A stretch of 47,235 bases of DNA, taken from the NCBI RefSeq assembly GCF_030546745.1, contig NZ_JAUOPD010000026.1:1-47235 (forward strand), written 5' to 3'. The notes beneath the pieces were generated by a model, which saw only the letters and a list, made by a program, of their open reading frames with translations, had not been told where the DNA came from and ran no database searches. The position numbers and the translations under genes were made by a program. Below, piece after piece: positions 30,422-40,744 of the stretch; within the stretch, counting starts at the first letter, position 1, and the number at the start of each line of letters is the position of its first letter. This DNA comes from Thalassotalea sp. 1_MG-2023 (GTDB taxonomy: Bacteria > Pseudomonadota > Gammaproteobacteria > Enterobacterales > Alteromonadaceae).

Positions 30422-33268
30422 TTGTTGAAGTATTACACATTTTTATGCTGGCTTTTACTGGGGTTATTGGTTGTAAAAAATGAGGTTGGCTTTGCCGCTT
30501 CATTTAATGAACGTGTGTTCACAATCGCAGTAAATAAAACCTCTTATCCGTATCATTTTCAAAATAATCAAGGTGAAGCGGCTGGCCTAACTGTTGATTT
30601 ATGGCGTGCGTGGGCTGAAAAACAACAAGTTGAAGTTGTTTTTCAGCTGATGACTTGGTCAGAAACATTATCACAAGTTGATAACGGCTCTGTTGATATT
30701 CATGGCGGGCTATCAAAAACACGCCTTCGTGCAAAAGAGTATGATTTTACCAGTGATTTTTTTCAGCAGAAAAATTATATCTATATACATCGCGATTACC
30801 ATGTTCGGGAAATTGATAGCTTAAAGCCGTTTACTATTGGTGTAGTTCGTCACTCGAGCTATGTTGATTTTATCACTGATCAATACCCTGAATTGGTGTT
30901 GAAGTTTTACGATAACCGTTTTGATGTATTTAATGCTGCGCTAAAAGGTGAAATAGCGGCTTTTGCAAACATTGATAGAATTTCAAATAATTACCCTAAA
31001 TATCGAGAATTGAGTCAATTATTTCCTGCTTATAAACGATTGTTGTTTCATCAAGGAGGATTTGCATCGGCAGTGAAAAAAGATAATTCTCAATTACTTA
31101 ACTTTATTGAACAGGGAATGAGGAAGATTTCCCGTGAAGAGCGATCAGCCATTGAGAAGAAATGGCTGGGTATCGATAAAAAAACTAACAACATAGTTTT
31201 GCTTTTTTCTCCTGAATTTGCCCCCTTTATGACAGTTTCCTCTTCCGGAGACCCACAAGGGTTATTTATCGATATGTGGCGTTTATGGTCTGAATATACT
31301 GGCCAAATTATTGAGTTCGTACCACAATCCTTTGAAAATGCCAGCGAAATGCTTACTAGTGGCGGTGCGGATATTCATATAGGTTTTCCAGATTTAAGCT
31401 TTACTCGTGGCAACTTAACCTTGTACCCAGAACTACGTACAGCGATGCAAGTATACCAAGCTGATATCAAATATTATGTGCATATTAACAATAAAGAAAC
31501 TACCACTTCAGCCGCTTTAGCAGGAAAAAAACTAGGTGTGTTTCAAATAATACCGAATGTAGAAAACATACGATTATTATTTCCAGAAAATGAATTGACC
31601 TTTTATCAAGACTTTAAAACCATGGTTCAACAAGCTGAAAAGGGCGTAATTGATGGCATAATCGGTGTGAAAGATATTATGGAAGCCCGATTGCAAGTAG
31701 CAAACGTACAGCATGATTTTTATGAATTGCCAGACTCTGTATTAGGCGCCAATATTTATGCGGTTACATCGAAAAAGAATAATCGGTTAATAGAGATCAT
31801 TAAAAATGGTTTTGAGCTAATTCCAGAAGAGGAGTTAATTAAACTTGAACGTCGATGGTTAAACAAAGACAGTAAAGGCTATTTCAAGCTCAATAAACAA
31901 CGCGCGCAATTAAGTAAAAAAGAAGACAGTTGGTTATCTCAGCAAGATAAAGTGCGAATGGGAATTAATAAAAACTGGGTACCTGTTGAGTTTATAGATG
32001 AAAACGGCCAAGTCCAGGGTATTAATATTGATATAAACACCCTTGTTGAGCAACGAACTGGGCTTAACTTTACCTATGAAGTTTTCGATAATTGGCAACA
32101 GATGCTTGAAGCCATTGAGCAGCAAAGAATTGATATTTTAGCGAGCGCTACAGAAACTGCTGAACGTAAAAAACACCTTTTGTTCAGTGAGTCATACTGG
32201 GATATGCCCTGGGTGATCATTCACCAGAAACAACAAGGTGAGAGACAAAAAATAGAAGATTTTTATGGCCGAAAATTAGCGATTGTTAAAGGCTATCATC
32301 TTATCGATAAAATTAAAAAAGAGCATCCTACTATTTCTTTAAGATTAGTTGATAACCACGAAGAAGGCCTATTAGCGGTACAAAATGGCATAGTCGATGG
32401 CTTTGCTGAGAATATTGCTTCAGCGTCTGAATTAATTCGAAGAGACAGTTTGGTCACCTTAACAATGTCAGTCGTTGAAGATTTAAACACCGATGAAAAT
32501 AGATATGCGGTCCGTAAAGATTGGCCAATATTACGTAGCATTATTAATAAAGGTTTAGCAACTATAACCGCAGCTGAGAAAAAACAAATATATGAGCGCT
32601 GGTTTGAAATTAATATTGAAACAGGGCTTGATAAAAGTGTGGTATTGCGAGTGTCGTTACAAATAGGTGCGATTATTGTCATCGTAATAATTGTCTTTAT
32701 TCTATGGAATAGAAGACTTTATAAAGAAGTAAAAATGCGTAAAGCCCTAGAAGAAAAAATGAAACATATGGCGACGCACGATGAACTTACAGATTTACCA
32801 AATCGCTTGTTATTAAAAGATCGTATCAATCATGGTATTAATTATCATCGTCGACAAGATAGAACCATGGCCGTTTTGTTTATTGATCTTGACGGCTTTA
32901 AAACAATTAATGATACCCATGGACATGATGTTGGTGATGAATTATTAATACTGGTTGCTGATAAACTATCGGGTTGTGTGCGCAAGTCAGATACTGTGGT
33001 TAGGTTTGGCGGAGATGAATTTGTCTTATTATTGACAGGCTTACACCATAAAAATGAAGCGGCTTTTATTGCCGAAAAAGTATTGAAATCAGTACAGCAA
33101 CCTTTTGAGTTATCTGTTGGTGAAGTACGAATTGGTTGTAGTATTGGTATTGCTATGTTTCCAACTGATGGCGAATCAGAAAGCGACTTACTCAAAGTCG
33201 CGGATACTTTGATGTACCGCGTAAAAGCTGCGGGTAAAAATCATTATATTTTTAACACGGATAATTAA
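30422..33268 (+). CDS. Membrane diguanylate cyclase with three solute-binding sensor domains
   Basis: A 948-residue sensor. A signal/anchor sequence (residues 3-26, YYTFLCWLLLGLLVV) precedes three tandem PBPb solute-binding domains: about 30-245 (VFTIAVNKTSYPYHF), 255-475 (NNIVLLFSPEFAPFM) and 505-730 (KVRMGINKNWVPVEFID). A transmembrane helix at about 744-764 leads to a GGDEF domain (about 782-948) with RFGGDEF and an RKSD inhibitory site five residues before it, so it should make c-di-GMP with feedback control. The start is TTG at 30422, supported by AGGAG seven bases upstream; no ATG in frame would preserve the signal sequence. Its own promoter faces cmoA. Confidence 0.9.
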   Translation: MLKYYTFLCWLLLGLLVVKNEVGFAASFNERVFTIAVNKTSYPYHFQNNQGEAAGLTVDLWRAWAEKQQVEVVFQLMTWSETLSQVDNGSVDIHGGLSKTRLRAKEYDFTSDFFQQKNYIYIHRDYHVREIDSLKPFTIGVVRHSSYVDFITDQYPELVLKFYDNRFDVFNAALKGEIAAFANIDRISNNYPKYRELSQLFPAYKRLLFHQGGFASAVKKDNSQLLNFIEQGMRKISREERSAIEKKWLGIDKKTNNIVLLFSPEFAPFMTVSSSGDPQGLFIDMWRLWSEYTGQIIEFVPQSFENASEMLTSGGADIHIGFPDLSFTRGNLTLYPELRTAMQVYQADIKYYVHINNKETTTSAALAGKKLGVFQIIPNVENIRLLFPENELTFYQDFKTMVQQAEKGVIDGIIGVKDIMEARLQVANVQHDFYELPDSVLGANIYAVTSKKNNRLIEIIKNGFELIPEEELIKLERRWLNKDSKGYFKLNKQRAQLSKKEDSWLSQQDKVRMGINKNWVPVEFIDENGQVQGINIDINTLVEQRTGLNFTYEVFDNWQQMLEAIEQQRIDILASATETAERKKHLLFSESYWDMPWVIIHQKQQGERQKIEDFYGRKLAIVKGYHLIDKIKKEHPTISLRLVDNHEEGLLAVQNGIVDGFAENIASASELIRRDSLVTLTMSVVEDLNTDENRYAVRKDWPILRSIINKGLATITAAEKKQIYERWFEINIETGLDKSVVLRVSLQIGAIIVIVIIVFILWNRRLYKEVKMRKALEEKMKHMATHDELTDLPNRLLLKDRINHGINYHRRQDRTMAVLFIDLDGFKTINDTHGHDVGDELLILVADKLSGCVRKSDTVVRFGGDEFVLLLTGLHHKNEAAFIAEKVLKSVQQPFELSVGEVRIGCSIGIAMFPTDGESESDLLKVADTLMYRVKAAGKNHYIFNTDN

Positions 33269-33296
33269 GTGACATTCACGCGTAAATCTATATAAT
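33269..33296 (+). promoter_or_regulatory. Probable sigma-70 promoter of aspS
   Basis: GTGACA (33269-33274), 16 bases, TATAAT (33291-33296), 76 bases before the aspS start. It begins right after the stop codon of the sensor-cyclase, so the two genes are likely separately transcribed. Confidence 0.65.
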
Positions 33297-33371
33297 TGGC
33301 GACAATTTTTTCCGTAAAAATGGTTATCGGTATTGCGGTAACTAAAGTTCAAAAATTCAGGATTTAACTAT

Positions 33372-35153
33372 ATGCGTACGCTGTATTGTGGTGAGGTAAA
33401 TGAATCTCATATTGGTCAAGAAGTTACTCTTTGTGGGTGGGTAAATCGTCGTCGTGACTTAGGTGCGGTGATCTTTTTAGACTTACGAGATCGCGAAGGT
33501 ATCGTACAAGTTGTTTATGATCCTGATTTGCAGGAAGTACTTGAAAAAGCAAATACCTTACGAAATGAATTCTGTATTCAAGTTAAAGGTAAAGTACGAG
33601 CACGTCCTGAAGGACAAATTAATAAAGATATGGCGACCGGTGCTATCGAAGTACTAGGGCTAGACGTCAATATTCTTAACCGTTCGGCACCATTGCCTCT
33701 TGACTCCAATCAAGAAAACTCTGAAGAAAATCGTCTTAAATATCGTTATTTAGATTTACGTCGTCCAGAAATGACGGAACGATTACGTTTTAGAGCAAAA
33801 GTAACTGCAGCGGTACGTCAATCTTTAGAGTCTCAAGGATTCATGGACATTGAAACACCTATATTAACTGCGGCTACGCCAGAAGGGGCGCGTGACTATT
33901 TAGTACCAAGTCGCACACATAAAGGCAGTTTTTTTGCACTACCTCAATCACCACAGTTGTTTAAGCAATTGCTGATGATGTCAGGAATGGAACGTTATTA
34001 TCAAATCGTAAAATGCTTCCGTGATGAAGACTTACGTGCAGATCGCCAACCAGAATTTACTCAAATCGATATTGAAACATCGTTTATGACTGCCGACCAA
34101 GTGATGGAAGTGACTGAACGTATGATTCGTGAGTTGTTTTTACAATTACTTGATGTTGATCTGGGTGAATTCCCACGAATGCCATACAGCGAAGCAATGC
34201 AACGTTTTGGCTCCGATAAACCAGATTTACGTAACCCACTCGAAATCGTTGACGTAGCAGACATTTTAAAAGATGTAGAGTTTAAAGTGTTTTCTGGCCC
34301 AGCAAATGATGACAAAGGCCGTGTTGCGGTTATACGCGTACCAGAAGGCGCAAGTAAATTTTCTCGTAAAAATATTGATGAATTGACTAAGTTTGTTGGC
34401 ATCTATGGCGCCAAAGGCATGCCTTGGTTAAAAGTTAATGATAAGGCAGCAGGTCTTGAAGGTTTGCAATCACCGATTCTTAAGTTTTTATCTGAAGATG
34501 CTGTAACTGCATTGCTTGAACGAGCAAACGCAGAAACCGGCGATATTATTTTCTTCGGTTCAGACAGCTACAATGTTGTTACTGAATCATTAGGCGCACT
34601 TCGTTTAAAATTAGGTGAAGAGCTTGGTTTAACTACCGATGATTGGAAACCATTATGGGTAGTTGACTTTCCAATGTTTGAAGAAGCAGACGGTGGTTTA
34701 CATGCTTTGCATCATCCATTTACAGCGCCAACTCATTTAACACCTGAAGAATTAGAAGCTAACCCAGTTGGTGCACTTTCAAATGCCTATGATATGGTGT
34801 TAAATGGCTGTGAACTCGGTGGTGGTTCAGTGCGTATACATGATCAAAAAATGCAAGCAGCGGTATTCCGTATTCTTGGCATCAGTGATGAAGAAGCGAA
34901 AGAAAAGTTCGGATTCTTACTTGAAGCCCTACAATATGGTGCGCCACCACACGCAGGTTTAGCGTTTGGTTTAGATCGTTTAGTGATGCTAATGACAGGC
35001 GCAAGTTCCATACGTGATGTAATGGCATTTCCAAAAACGACAACCGCAGCATGTCCTTTAACTAATGCTCCGGGTCAAGCAAATCCAGAACAGTTGAAAG
35101 AATTAGGCATTCAAACCGTTACTCAAGTGTCTGACGAAAAAGCTGGCGAATAG
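33372..35153 (+). CDS. aspS: Aspartyl-tRNA synthetase
   Basis: Class II aminoacyl-tRNA synthetase charging tRNA-Asp, 593 residues, the normal bacterial length. The N-terminal OB-fold anticodon-binding domain (about 1-105) opens with [20 protein letters not shown]. Class II motif 2 is [18 protein letters not shown] (about 218-235), and motif 3 is [13 protein letters not shown] (about 533-545). The bacterial GAD insertion lies between (about 290-420). [17 protein letters not shown] is the usual motif-2 neighbour. Followed by a clear terminator and then ruvC. Confidence 0.98.
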   Translation: MRTLYCGEVNESHIGQEVTLCGWVNRRRDLGAVIFLDLRDREGIVQVVYDPDLQEVLEKANTLRNEFCIQVKGKVRARPEGQINKDMATGAIEVLGLDVNILNRSAPLPLDSNQENSEENRLKYRYLDLRRPEMTERLRFRAKVTAAVRQSLESQGFMDIETPILTAATPEGARDYLVPSRTHKGSFFALPQSPQLFKQLLMMSGMERYYQIVKCFRDEDLRADRQPEFTQIDIETSFMTADQVMEVTERMIRELFLQLLDVDLGEFPRMPYSEAMQRFGSDKPDLRNPLEIVDVADILKDVEFKVFSGPANDDKGRVAVIRVPEGASKFSRKNIDELTKFVGIYGAKGMPWLKVNDKAAGLEGLQSPILKFLSEDAVTALLERANAETGDIIFFGSDSYNVVTESLGALRLKLGEELGLTTDDWKPLWVVDFPMFEEADGGLHALHHPFTAPTHLTPEELEANPVGALSNAYDMVLNGCELGGGSVRIHDQKMQAAVFRILGISDEEAKEKFGFLLEALQYGAPPHAGLAFGLDRLVMLMTGASSIRDVMAFPKTTTAACPLTNAPGQANPEQLKELGIQTVTQVSDEKAGE

Positions 35154-35188
35154 CTTAATTATTAAGTGTTAAATGACGAAAACGAATG

Positions 35189-35222
35189 ATGCAGTTAAAG
35201 TAATGCTTTAACTGCATTTTTT
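35189..35222 (+). terminator. Rho-independent terminator of aspS
   Basis: Perfect 12-bp stem ATGCAGTTAAAG/CTTTAACTGCAT (35189-35200, 35206-35217) with loop TAATG and a tail of six T (35217-35222), 35 bases after the aspS stop. It separates aspS from ruvCAB. Confidence 0.88.
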
Positions 35223-35252
35223 ATGTAATACGCAAACGCATTAGGAATAACA

Positions 35253-35780
35253 TTGGCGATTATTTTAGGAATTGATCCTGGTTCACGCTTTACGGGGTAC
35301 GGTGTGATCGAACAGCAAGGTCGTTCGATAACTTATCTTGGCAGTGGCTGTATTAAAGCCATTGCTGCTGGCGATGACTTAGGTGATCGTTTACAAACGA
35401 TTTATGCGGGTGTTAGCGAAATAATAATACAATTTCAACCAACGATGTTTGCGATAGAGCAAGTGTTTATGGCTAAAAACCCAGATTCAGCCTTAAAGCT
35501 TGGACAAGCAAGAGGCGCTGCAATTGTGGCAGCAACAAGTGCAGAGCTAAAAATTGCAGAATATTCTGCAAGGCAAATTAAACAATCCGTTGTTGGCACT
35601 GGCGGTGCAGACAAAACACAAGTTCAGCATATGGTGAAGTCAATTTTAAAACTGCCTGCTACCCCACAAGCCGATGCAGCTGATGCGTTAGCGGTTGCGT
35701 TATGCCATGCTCATAGCCATGACTCAATCAGTAAATTGTCTGGTCAGGCGACTAAAACGGTACGTAGAAGATTAAGATAA
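35253..35780 (+). CDS. ruvC: Holliday junction endonuclease RuvC
   Basis: Dimeric resolvase that cuts Holliday junctions after RuvAB branch migration. The 175-residue protein starts [17 protein letters not shown], with catalytic D8 (counting the initiator), the glutamate in [12 protein letters not shown], and the C-terminal acid pair in [16 protein letters not shown] (about residues 138-153). Translation begins at TTG 35253, supported by the alignment to E. coli RuvC ([10 protein letters not shown]) and an AGGAA site a few bases upstream; there is no in-frame ATG nearby. Follows the aspS terminator and leads the ruvC-ruvA-ruvB cluster. Confidence 0.96.
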   Translation: MAIILGIDPGSRFTGYGVIEQQGRSITYLGSGCIKAIAAGDDLGDRLQTIYAGVSEIIIQFQPTMFAIEQVFMAKNPDSALKLGQARGAAIVAATSAELKIAEYSARQIKQSVVGTGGADKTQVQHMVKSILKLPATPQADAADALAVALCHAHSHDSISKLSGQATKTVRRRLR

Positions 35781-35867
35781 CACTTTACTGTATAAATATA
35801 TAGTGATAAGGTTTGCGACTAAGATTTATAAATTTAAATAGAACATTAGTTAAATAGGATTGCTGTA

Positions 35868-36485
35868 GTGATAGGGCGTTTGCGTGGTACATTAATTGAA
35901 AAAATTCCTCCTGAAATACTCATTGAATGTGCAGGAGTAGGTTACGAGGTTACCATGCCTATGACCAGCATTTATGCTTTGCCAGAGCATGAGCAGCAAG
36001 CGACAATTTTTACGCATTTCGTTGTCCGTGAAGATGCACAATTACTCTATGGTTTTGCCAATAAAACCGAACGTAAGCTTTTTAGATTACTGATTAAAAT
36101 TAATGGTGTTGGCCCTAAATTAGCGTTGGCAATTTTATCAGGTATGTCTGCTGAGCAATTTGTTAGTTGTGTCGCCCATGATGATTTATCGACCATTGTT
36201 AAAATACCTGGTGTTGGTAAAAAAACCGCAGAGCGCTTACTTATAGAAATGCGTGATAAATTAAAAGATTGGCATGCTGAAACAGACACTACTAGCTTCT
36301 CATTAACCGCAGATAATATTGCTAATAGAGTATCAGATGCACCTGATACTAAAGGCGATGCAATCAATGCGTTAGTTTCACTTGGTTATACAAATGCACA
36401 AGCGAGTAAAGCTGTAAAAGCAGTTCATCAGCAGGGTATGGATAGCGAAGCCATCATACGTGATGCATTAAAATCAATGTTATAA
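35868..36485 (+). CDS. ruvA: Holliday junction branch-migration protein RuvA
   Basis: Tetrameric protein that binds the four-way junction and positions two RuvB motors. The 205-residue protein has the OB-fold N terminus ([20 protein letters not shown]), two helix-hairpin-helix DNA-binding motifs ([16 protein letters not shown] and [16 protein letters not shown], about residues 72-90 and 107-123) and the mobile C-terminal domain that contacts RuvB ([16 protein letters not shown]). The start is GTG at 35868. Twelve bases separate it from ruvB, so the two are surely one transcript. Confidence 0.97.
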   Translation: MIGRLRGTLIEKIPPEILIECAGVGYEVTMPMTSIYALPEHEQQATIFTHFVVREDAQLLYGFANKTERKLFRLLIKINGVGPKLALAILSGMSAEQFVSCVAHDDLSTIVKIPGVGKKTAERLLIEMRDKLKDWHAETDTTSFSLTADNIANRVSDAPDTKGDAINALVSLGYTNAQASKAVKAVHQQGMDSEAIIRDALKSML

Positions 36486-36497
36486 AAGAGAAGCAGC

Positions 36498-37505
36498 ATG
36501 ATAGAAGCAGATCGTTTGATACAACCGGTAGCAACGAAAGAAGATGAAGGCATTGACCGAGCTATACGTCCGAAATTACTTAATGATTATACAGGTCAAG
36601 CGCATGTAAAAGCGCAGATGGAAATTTTCATTCAAGCTGCCAGAAATCGTGAAGAAGCACTTGATCACCTACTTATTTTTGGCCCACCAGGGTTAGGTAA
36701 AACAACGCTGGCCAATATTGTCGCAAATGAAATGGGCGTGAATATTCGTACAACATCAGGCCCTGTGCTAGAGAAAGCAGGCGACTTAGCCGCGTTACTC
36801 ACAAATTTGGAAGAAAACGATGTGCTATTTATTGATGAAATACACCGTTTAAGCCCTGTGGTTGAAGAAGTATTATACCCGGCCATGGAAGATTACCAAC
36901 TGGATATCATGATAGGCGAAGGGCCAGCAGCTCGATCTATAAAGCTTGATTTACCTCCTTTTACTTTGATTGGTGCAACTACTAGAGCCGGTGCTTTAAC
37001 TTCACCATTAAGAGATAGGTTCGGTATTGTTCAGCGATTAGAATTTTATAATAATCAAGATTTAACCGATATTGTTAATCGTTCTGCACACTTTTTAAAT
37101 CTAAACATTGATAACGAAGGAGCGTTTGAGGTTGCAAAGCGTTCACGTGGTACTCCGCGAATTGCTAATAGACTTCTACGACGAGTTCGTGATTACGCTG
37201 ATGTTAAAACGCAAGGTCAAGTTGATCAAGGTGTAGCACATCAAGCTCTTACTATGCTTGAGGTTGATAATGAAGGCTTCGATATTATGGATCGCAAATT
37301 ATTAGAAGCAATTATTGATAAATTCAACGGAGGCCCTGTTGGTTTAGATAACGTTGCGGCAGCCATTGGTGAAGAGCGCGAAACAATTGAAGACGTGCTT
37401 GAACCTTTCTTAATTCAGCAAGGATTTCTTCAGCGTACACCACGCGGGCGTATTGTGACCGACAAAGCCTACCGACACTTTTCTATAGCCCCTAAAGCAC
37501 CATAA
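36498..37505 (+). CDS. ruvB: Holliday junction ATP-dependent helicase RuvB
   Basis: AAA+ hexameric motor driving branch migration with RuvA. The 335-residue protein has Walker [10 protein letters not shown] (about residues 65-73), Walker B FIDEIHRL (about 112-119), sensor/arginine-finger region [18 protein letters not shown] (about 159-176), and the C-terminal winged helix with GGPVGLDN and RTPRGR. ATG 36498 follows an AGAAG ribosome site. Last gene of the ruvCAB cluster; no clear terminator before the promoter of the transporter gene. Confidence 0.98.
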   Translation: MIEADRLIQPVATKEDEGIDRAIRPKLLNDYTGQAHVKAQMEIFIQAARNREEALDHLLIFGPPGLGKTTLANIVANEMGVNIRTTSGPVLEKAGDLAALLTNLEENDVLFIDEIHRLSPVVEEVLYPAMEDYQLDIMIGEGPAARSIKLDLPPFTLIGATTRAGALTSPLRDRFGIVQRLEFYNNQDLTDIVNRSAHFLNLNIDNEGAFEVAKRSRGTPRIANRLLRRVRDYADVKTQGQVDQGVAHQALTMLEVDNEGFDIMDRKLLEAIIDKFNGGPVGLDNVAAAIGEERETIEDVLEPFLIQQGFLQRTPRGRIVTDKAYRHFSIAPKAP

Positions 37506-37571
37506 TGTAAACGACTTAACCAAGTCTTAGATTAAATGGATAATCACTGCATTTATTGCATTGAATTCTTT

Positions 37572-37600
37572 TTGCACTCTTTTTATCAAAGCCTTATGCT
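37572..37600 (+). promoter_or_regulatory. Probable sigma-70 promoter of the AbgT-family gene
   Basis: TTGCAC (37572-37577), 17 bases, TATGCT (37595-37600), 36 bases before the start codon, which also has a strong AAAGGAG ribosome site. Confidence 0.6.
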
Positions 37601-37635
37601 CTTATTGTTAATAATAAAACAAAGGAGTATCGCTC

Positions 37636-39180
37636 ATGAGTGCCGAACAAAAAATAAAGACAAAAGGCATTGATAAGTTTTTAAATAGCATCGAACGTAT
37701 AGGCAATAAATTACCTGATCCTGCCATGATATTTTTCATTGCAATGATCACCATTTGGGTATTGTCTGCTGTGCTTTCACAAGTTAACTTTTCCTCTTTA
37801 GATCCACGCACTGGTGATGCAATTGTGGTGCATAATTTACTTACCATGGAAGCATTTGCGCAATTTTTATCAACCATGGTTAAAACGTTCACTGGCTTTG
37901 CACCGCTAGGTGTAGTGTTAGTCGCAATGCTTGGTGTAGGAATGGCAGAAAACTCTGGTTATATCAACACAGGGTTAAAATTGATGCTCAAACGCACACC
38001 TAAATTTATGCTAACTCCGTGCATTATATTAATTGCGATCATTAGTCATACTGCAGTTGATGCGGGTTATGTATTGGTGATCCCATTAGCTGGGGTTATT
38101 TTCTTTGCCATGGGTCGTCATCCGCTCGTAGGGATAGCGGCGGCCTTTGCCGGTGTAAGTGGTGGCTTTAGTGCTAACTTTATTCCTTCAGGCATAGACC
38201 CATTATTACAAAGTTTTACCCAAAGTGCTGCGCATATTATCGATCCAGACCTATCTGTAAATCCTTTAAATAATTGGTTTTTTACATCTGCATCCACGTT
38301 ATTCATCGTGTTAATTGGTTGGTATATTACTGATAAAATTATTGAACCTAGGCTTAAAAATGTAGAAATTGATGGTGAAACTGATGATTTACCTAGTTTT
38401 GATGAGATAGGTGATAAAGAACGAAAAAGTTTTTATATCGCAACGACCGTAATGTTAATTGGTATTGGGCTATTAGTGCTAGGTACTGTTGGCGAAGATT
38501 CAGCGTTTCGTAGTGAAAATGGTTCATTAACAGACTTTAGTTCACCGCTAATGCAATCAATTGTTCCATTAATTTTTCTATTGTTTTGGTTACCTGGAAT
38601 TGTTTATGGCTTTTCTGTTGGCACTTTTACCTCAACACAAGATATGGTGAATGCCATGACAAAGTCAATGCACGGCATGGCTTACTATGTGGTGATGGCT
38701 TTTTTCTGTGCTCTGTTTATTTCTGCTTTTGGCAAATCTAATTTAGGTGCGTTATTAGCAATAGAAGGTGCAGAAGTACTAAAAGCTTTAGCATTACCTA
38801 GTTCAATTACTATCGTTGGAATTATCATTTTAACGGCTTTCGTTAACTTATTTGTTGGGTCAAGTTCTGCTAAATGGGCGTTACTAGGGCCGATATTTGT
38901 ACCTATGTTAATGCAACTGGGTATTTCACCTGACTTAACTCAAGCGGCATACAGAGTAGGCGATTCTAGCTCTAATATCATTACCCCGTTAATGCCTTAC
39001 TTTCCACTCGTTGTTGTTTACTGCCAAAAATATGTTAAGGGCACTGGGATAGGTACGCTGATCGCATTAATGATCCCTTATTCCATTGTCTTTTTAATCG
39101 GTTGGACAATATTTTTATTAGCATATTGGGGATTAGGCTTCCCGCTTGGATTACAATCTAGTTATATTTACCCAAGCTAG
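37636..39180 (+). CDS. AbgT family transporter
   Basis: Inner-membrane transporter of the AbgT family, whose members import p-aminobenzoyl-glutamate or export sulfonamides and related antimetabolites. The 514-residue protein has around ten or more hydrophobic helices, with the family opening NSIERIGNKLPDPAMIFFIA (about residues 13-32), the AHTAVDAGYV-like re-entrant segment SHTAVDAGYVLVIPLAG (about 136-152), GFSANFIPSG near 178, and the C-terminal SSSNIITPLMPYFPLV (about 450-465). These match AbgT/MtrF. It is monocistronic with its own promoter. No abgA/abgB hydrolase genes are nearby, so export or a stand-alone uptake role cannot be distinguished. Confidence 0.92.
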   Translation: MSAEQKIKTKGIDKFLNSIERIGNKLPDPAMIFFIAMITIWVLSAVLSQVNFSSLDPRTGDAIVVHNLLTMEAFAQFLSTMVKTFTGFAPLGVVLVAMLGVGMAENSGYINTGLKLMLKRTPKFMLTPCIILIAIISHTAVDAGYVLVIPLAGVIFFAMGRHPLVGIAAAFAGVSGGFSANFIPSGIDPLLQSFTQSAAHIIDPDLSVNPLNNWFFTSASTLFIVLIGWYITDKIIEPRLKNVEIDGETDDLPSFDEIGDKERKSFYIATTVMLIGIGLLVLGTVGEDSAFRSENGSLTDFSSPLMQSIVPLIFLLFWLPGIVYGFSVGTFTSTQDMVNAMTKSMHGMAYYVVMAFFCALFISAFGKSNLGALLAIEGAEVLKALALPSSITIVGIIILTAFVNLFVGSSSAKWALLGPIFVPMLMQLGISPDLTQAAYRVGDSSSNIITPLMPYFPLVVVYCQKYVKGTGIGTLIALMIPYSIVFLIGWTIFLLAYWGLGFPLGLQSSYIYPS

Positions 39181-39223
39181 TGATGGCATTACATTCTTTT
39201 TGCTTAACTGGCAGAATTTAGAC

Positions 39224-39387
39224 AAAAAAAAGCCCGCTTAAAGGAAGCGGGCCAACTTAATTTCTCAAGTTGCTAGAAGGAATATGGTATTCCAGGAAAC
39301 ATGTCAGAGAGATAAGATAGCAAACTATCTAATCTAAAAATTCACTGGCTAATGATAAACCCTAGGGGTATAAGAAGTTTATCAGTG
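39224..39387 (-). ncRNA. Candidate structured small RNA, minus strand
   Basis: On the minus strand, reading right to left, there are successive hairpins: TGATAAAC/GTTTATCA (39353-39360, 39377-39384), AGATAG/CTATCT (39315-39320, 39325-39330), GGAATA/TATTCC (39279-39293), CAACTT/AAGTTG (39253-39272), then a terminator stem GCCCGCTT/AAGCGGGC (39232-39252) followed by eight T (39231-39224). No gene on this strand lies upstream. The density of stems plus a proper terminator suggests an sRNA of roughly 100-170 bases; the 5' end is unknown. Confidence 0.45.
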
Positions 39388-39582
39388 CGCTAGCTCAGAA
39401 AACATGTGTATTTTAGATAAAACATTGATCTAAAACAAACGAGAATTTTTTATCTTTCATATTAGAAAAACTAATGGATAAGGTGTTAAATTAGCTTTGG
39501 CTATTTTCAACGTAATTATCAACGCTAATAAAAGATGTAATTTATTTGTAAATTCTTACAAAACGTACCTTGTAGGGGTTGT
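39388..39582. other. Non-coding region upstream of the Tol-Pal operon
   Basis: Together with the structured segment before it, this forms a 468-base gap after the transporter gene. It is AT-rich with no coding potential seen. It lies between the proposed minus-strand RNA and the tol promoter. Confidence 0.4.
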
Positions 39583-39611
39583 TTGCATCTATCATTTTCT
39601 ATTACTATACC
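39583..39611 (+). promoter_or_regulatory. Probable promoter of the ybgC-tol-pal operon
   Basis: TTGCAT (39583-39588), 17 bases, TATACC (39606-39611), 37 bases before the ybgC start. Confidence 0.6.
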
Positions 39612-39648
39612 TAGCATCTAAAAACCTGAACAAGCCATACTTTCATTA

Positions 39649-40059
39649 ATGCAAACAATTGAAGACCATTTTCAAATTAGAGTGTTTTATGAAGATACCG
39701 ATGCTGGCGGAAATGTTTATCATGCAAATTATTTGAATTTTTGTGAACGTGCTCGTACAGAATGGTTAAGAAAGCTTGGTATTAGCCAATCAACTTTTTT
39801 AGAACAAAATGCGGGCTTTGTGGTCAGAAAGCTTGAAATGGATAACTTAGCGCCCGCTAAATTAGATGATTTGCTAACGGTTATTACTACAATTGAACAA
39901 CTTAAACGTGCAAGTGTTAGCTTTATTCAACAAGTATTTAATGAACAACAACTGTGTATGTGTCGTATTAAAGTTGTGGTTGCCTATGTTGATCTTATCC
40001 ATGCAAAACCATGTGCCATACCCAATAATATTTTAGGAGCGTTAAAAAGTGTCAGCTGA
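39649..40059 (+). CDS. ybgC: Acyl-CoA thioesterase YbgC
   Basis: Hot-dog-fold thioesterase, 136 residues, first gene of the Tol-Pal operon. The active-site segment is [20 protein letters not shown]-like (about residues 10-30), with the catalytic Asp in [22 protein letters not shown] is the usual following helix. E. coli YbgC hydrolyses short- and long-chain acyl-CoA and associates with phospholipid synthesis enzymes. ATG at 39649 is used. Its last codons overlap the GTG start of tolQ by 11 bases, indicating translational coupling. Confidence 0.95.
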   Translation: MQTIEDHFQIRVFYEDTDAGGNVYHANYLNFCERARTEWLRKLGISQSTFLEQNAGFVVRKLEMDNLAPAKLDDLLTVITTIEQLKRASVSFIQQVFNEQQLCMCRIKVVVAYVDLIHAKPCAIPNNILGALKSVS

Positions 40060-40726
40060 ACTTTCGATTTTGGATTTGTTTTTGGAAGCAAGTTTGCTCG
40101 TGAAAACAGTCATGTTAATTTTACTTGGTTTTTCGGTTGTTTCGTGGGCGATGATTTTTCAACGTCGTAAAGTGCTTGTAGAAGCAACACAGCAATTAGA
40201 AGAGTTTGAAGACAAGTTTTGGAGCGGAGCTGATTTAAGCCGTTTATATGCCGAAGTAACTGCAAATCAACAAATAAAAGGTATTGAAAGCTTATTTGTA
40301 GCAGGCTTTAAAGAGTTTGCACGGATCAGAAAAAGCAATATTAATACGCCTCAGGCCGTTGTTGACGGAACGCATAGAGCTATGCGTGTTGCGCTTTCAA
40401 GAGAAGTTGATACGTTAGAGACACATTTACCTTTCATGGCAACCGTTGGTTCGATTAGTCCGTACATCGGTTTGTTTGGTACTGTATGGGGAATCATGAA
40501 TTCGTTTATTGCCCTAGGTGCAGTACAACAAGCGACACTTGCGATGGTTGCTCCGGGCATTGCAGAAGCTTTAATAGCAACAGCCATGGGCTTATTTGCA
40601 GCAATTCCTGCTGTTATGGCATATAACCGCTTTACTCACAGTGTTGAAAAGCTGGAAAATAGATACGCGAATTTTATGGAAGAGTTTTCAAGTATATTAC
40701 AGCGTCAATCATCTGCGGCTCAGTAA
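40049..40726 (+). CDS. tolQ: Tol-Pal system proton-channel subunit TolQ
   Basis: Inner-membrane MotA/ExbB-type protein that with TolR uses the proton gradient to energise TolA. The 225-residue protein has three hydrophobic helices (about 17-37, 133-155, 168-192), the [20 protein letters not shown] segment (about 131-150) with the conserved GTVWGIM, and the [21 protein letters not shown] helix. Start is GTG at 40049, inside the end of ybgC, with TTTAGGAG upstream. Followed 18 bases later by tolR. Confidence 0.96.
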   Translation: MSAELSILDLFLEASLLVKTVMLILLGFSVVSWAMIFQRRKVLVEATQQLEEFEDKFWSGADLSRLYAEVTANQQIKGIESLFVAGFKEFARIRKSNINTPQAVVDGTHRAMRVALSREVDTLETHLPFMATVGSISPYIGLFGTVWGIMNSFIALGAVQQATLAMVAPGIAEALIATAMGLFAAIPAVMAYNRFTHSVEKLENRYANFMEEFSSILQRQSSAAQ

Positions 40727-40744
40727 TCGCGAAGGAGATTTTAT

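Noticed and set aside
32296-33195. Minus-strand frames of 116-128 codons inside the sensor-cyclase gene
   Set aside because: Antisense to conserved solute-binding and GGDEF coding sequence; no start context.
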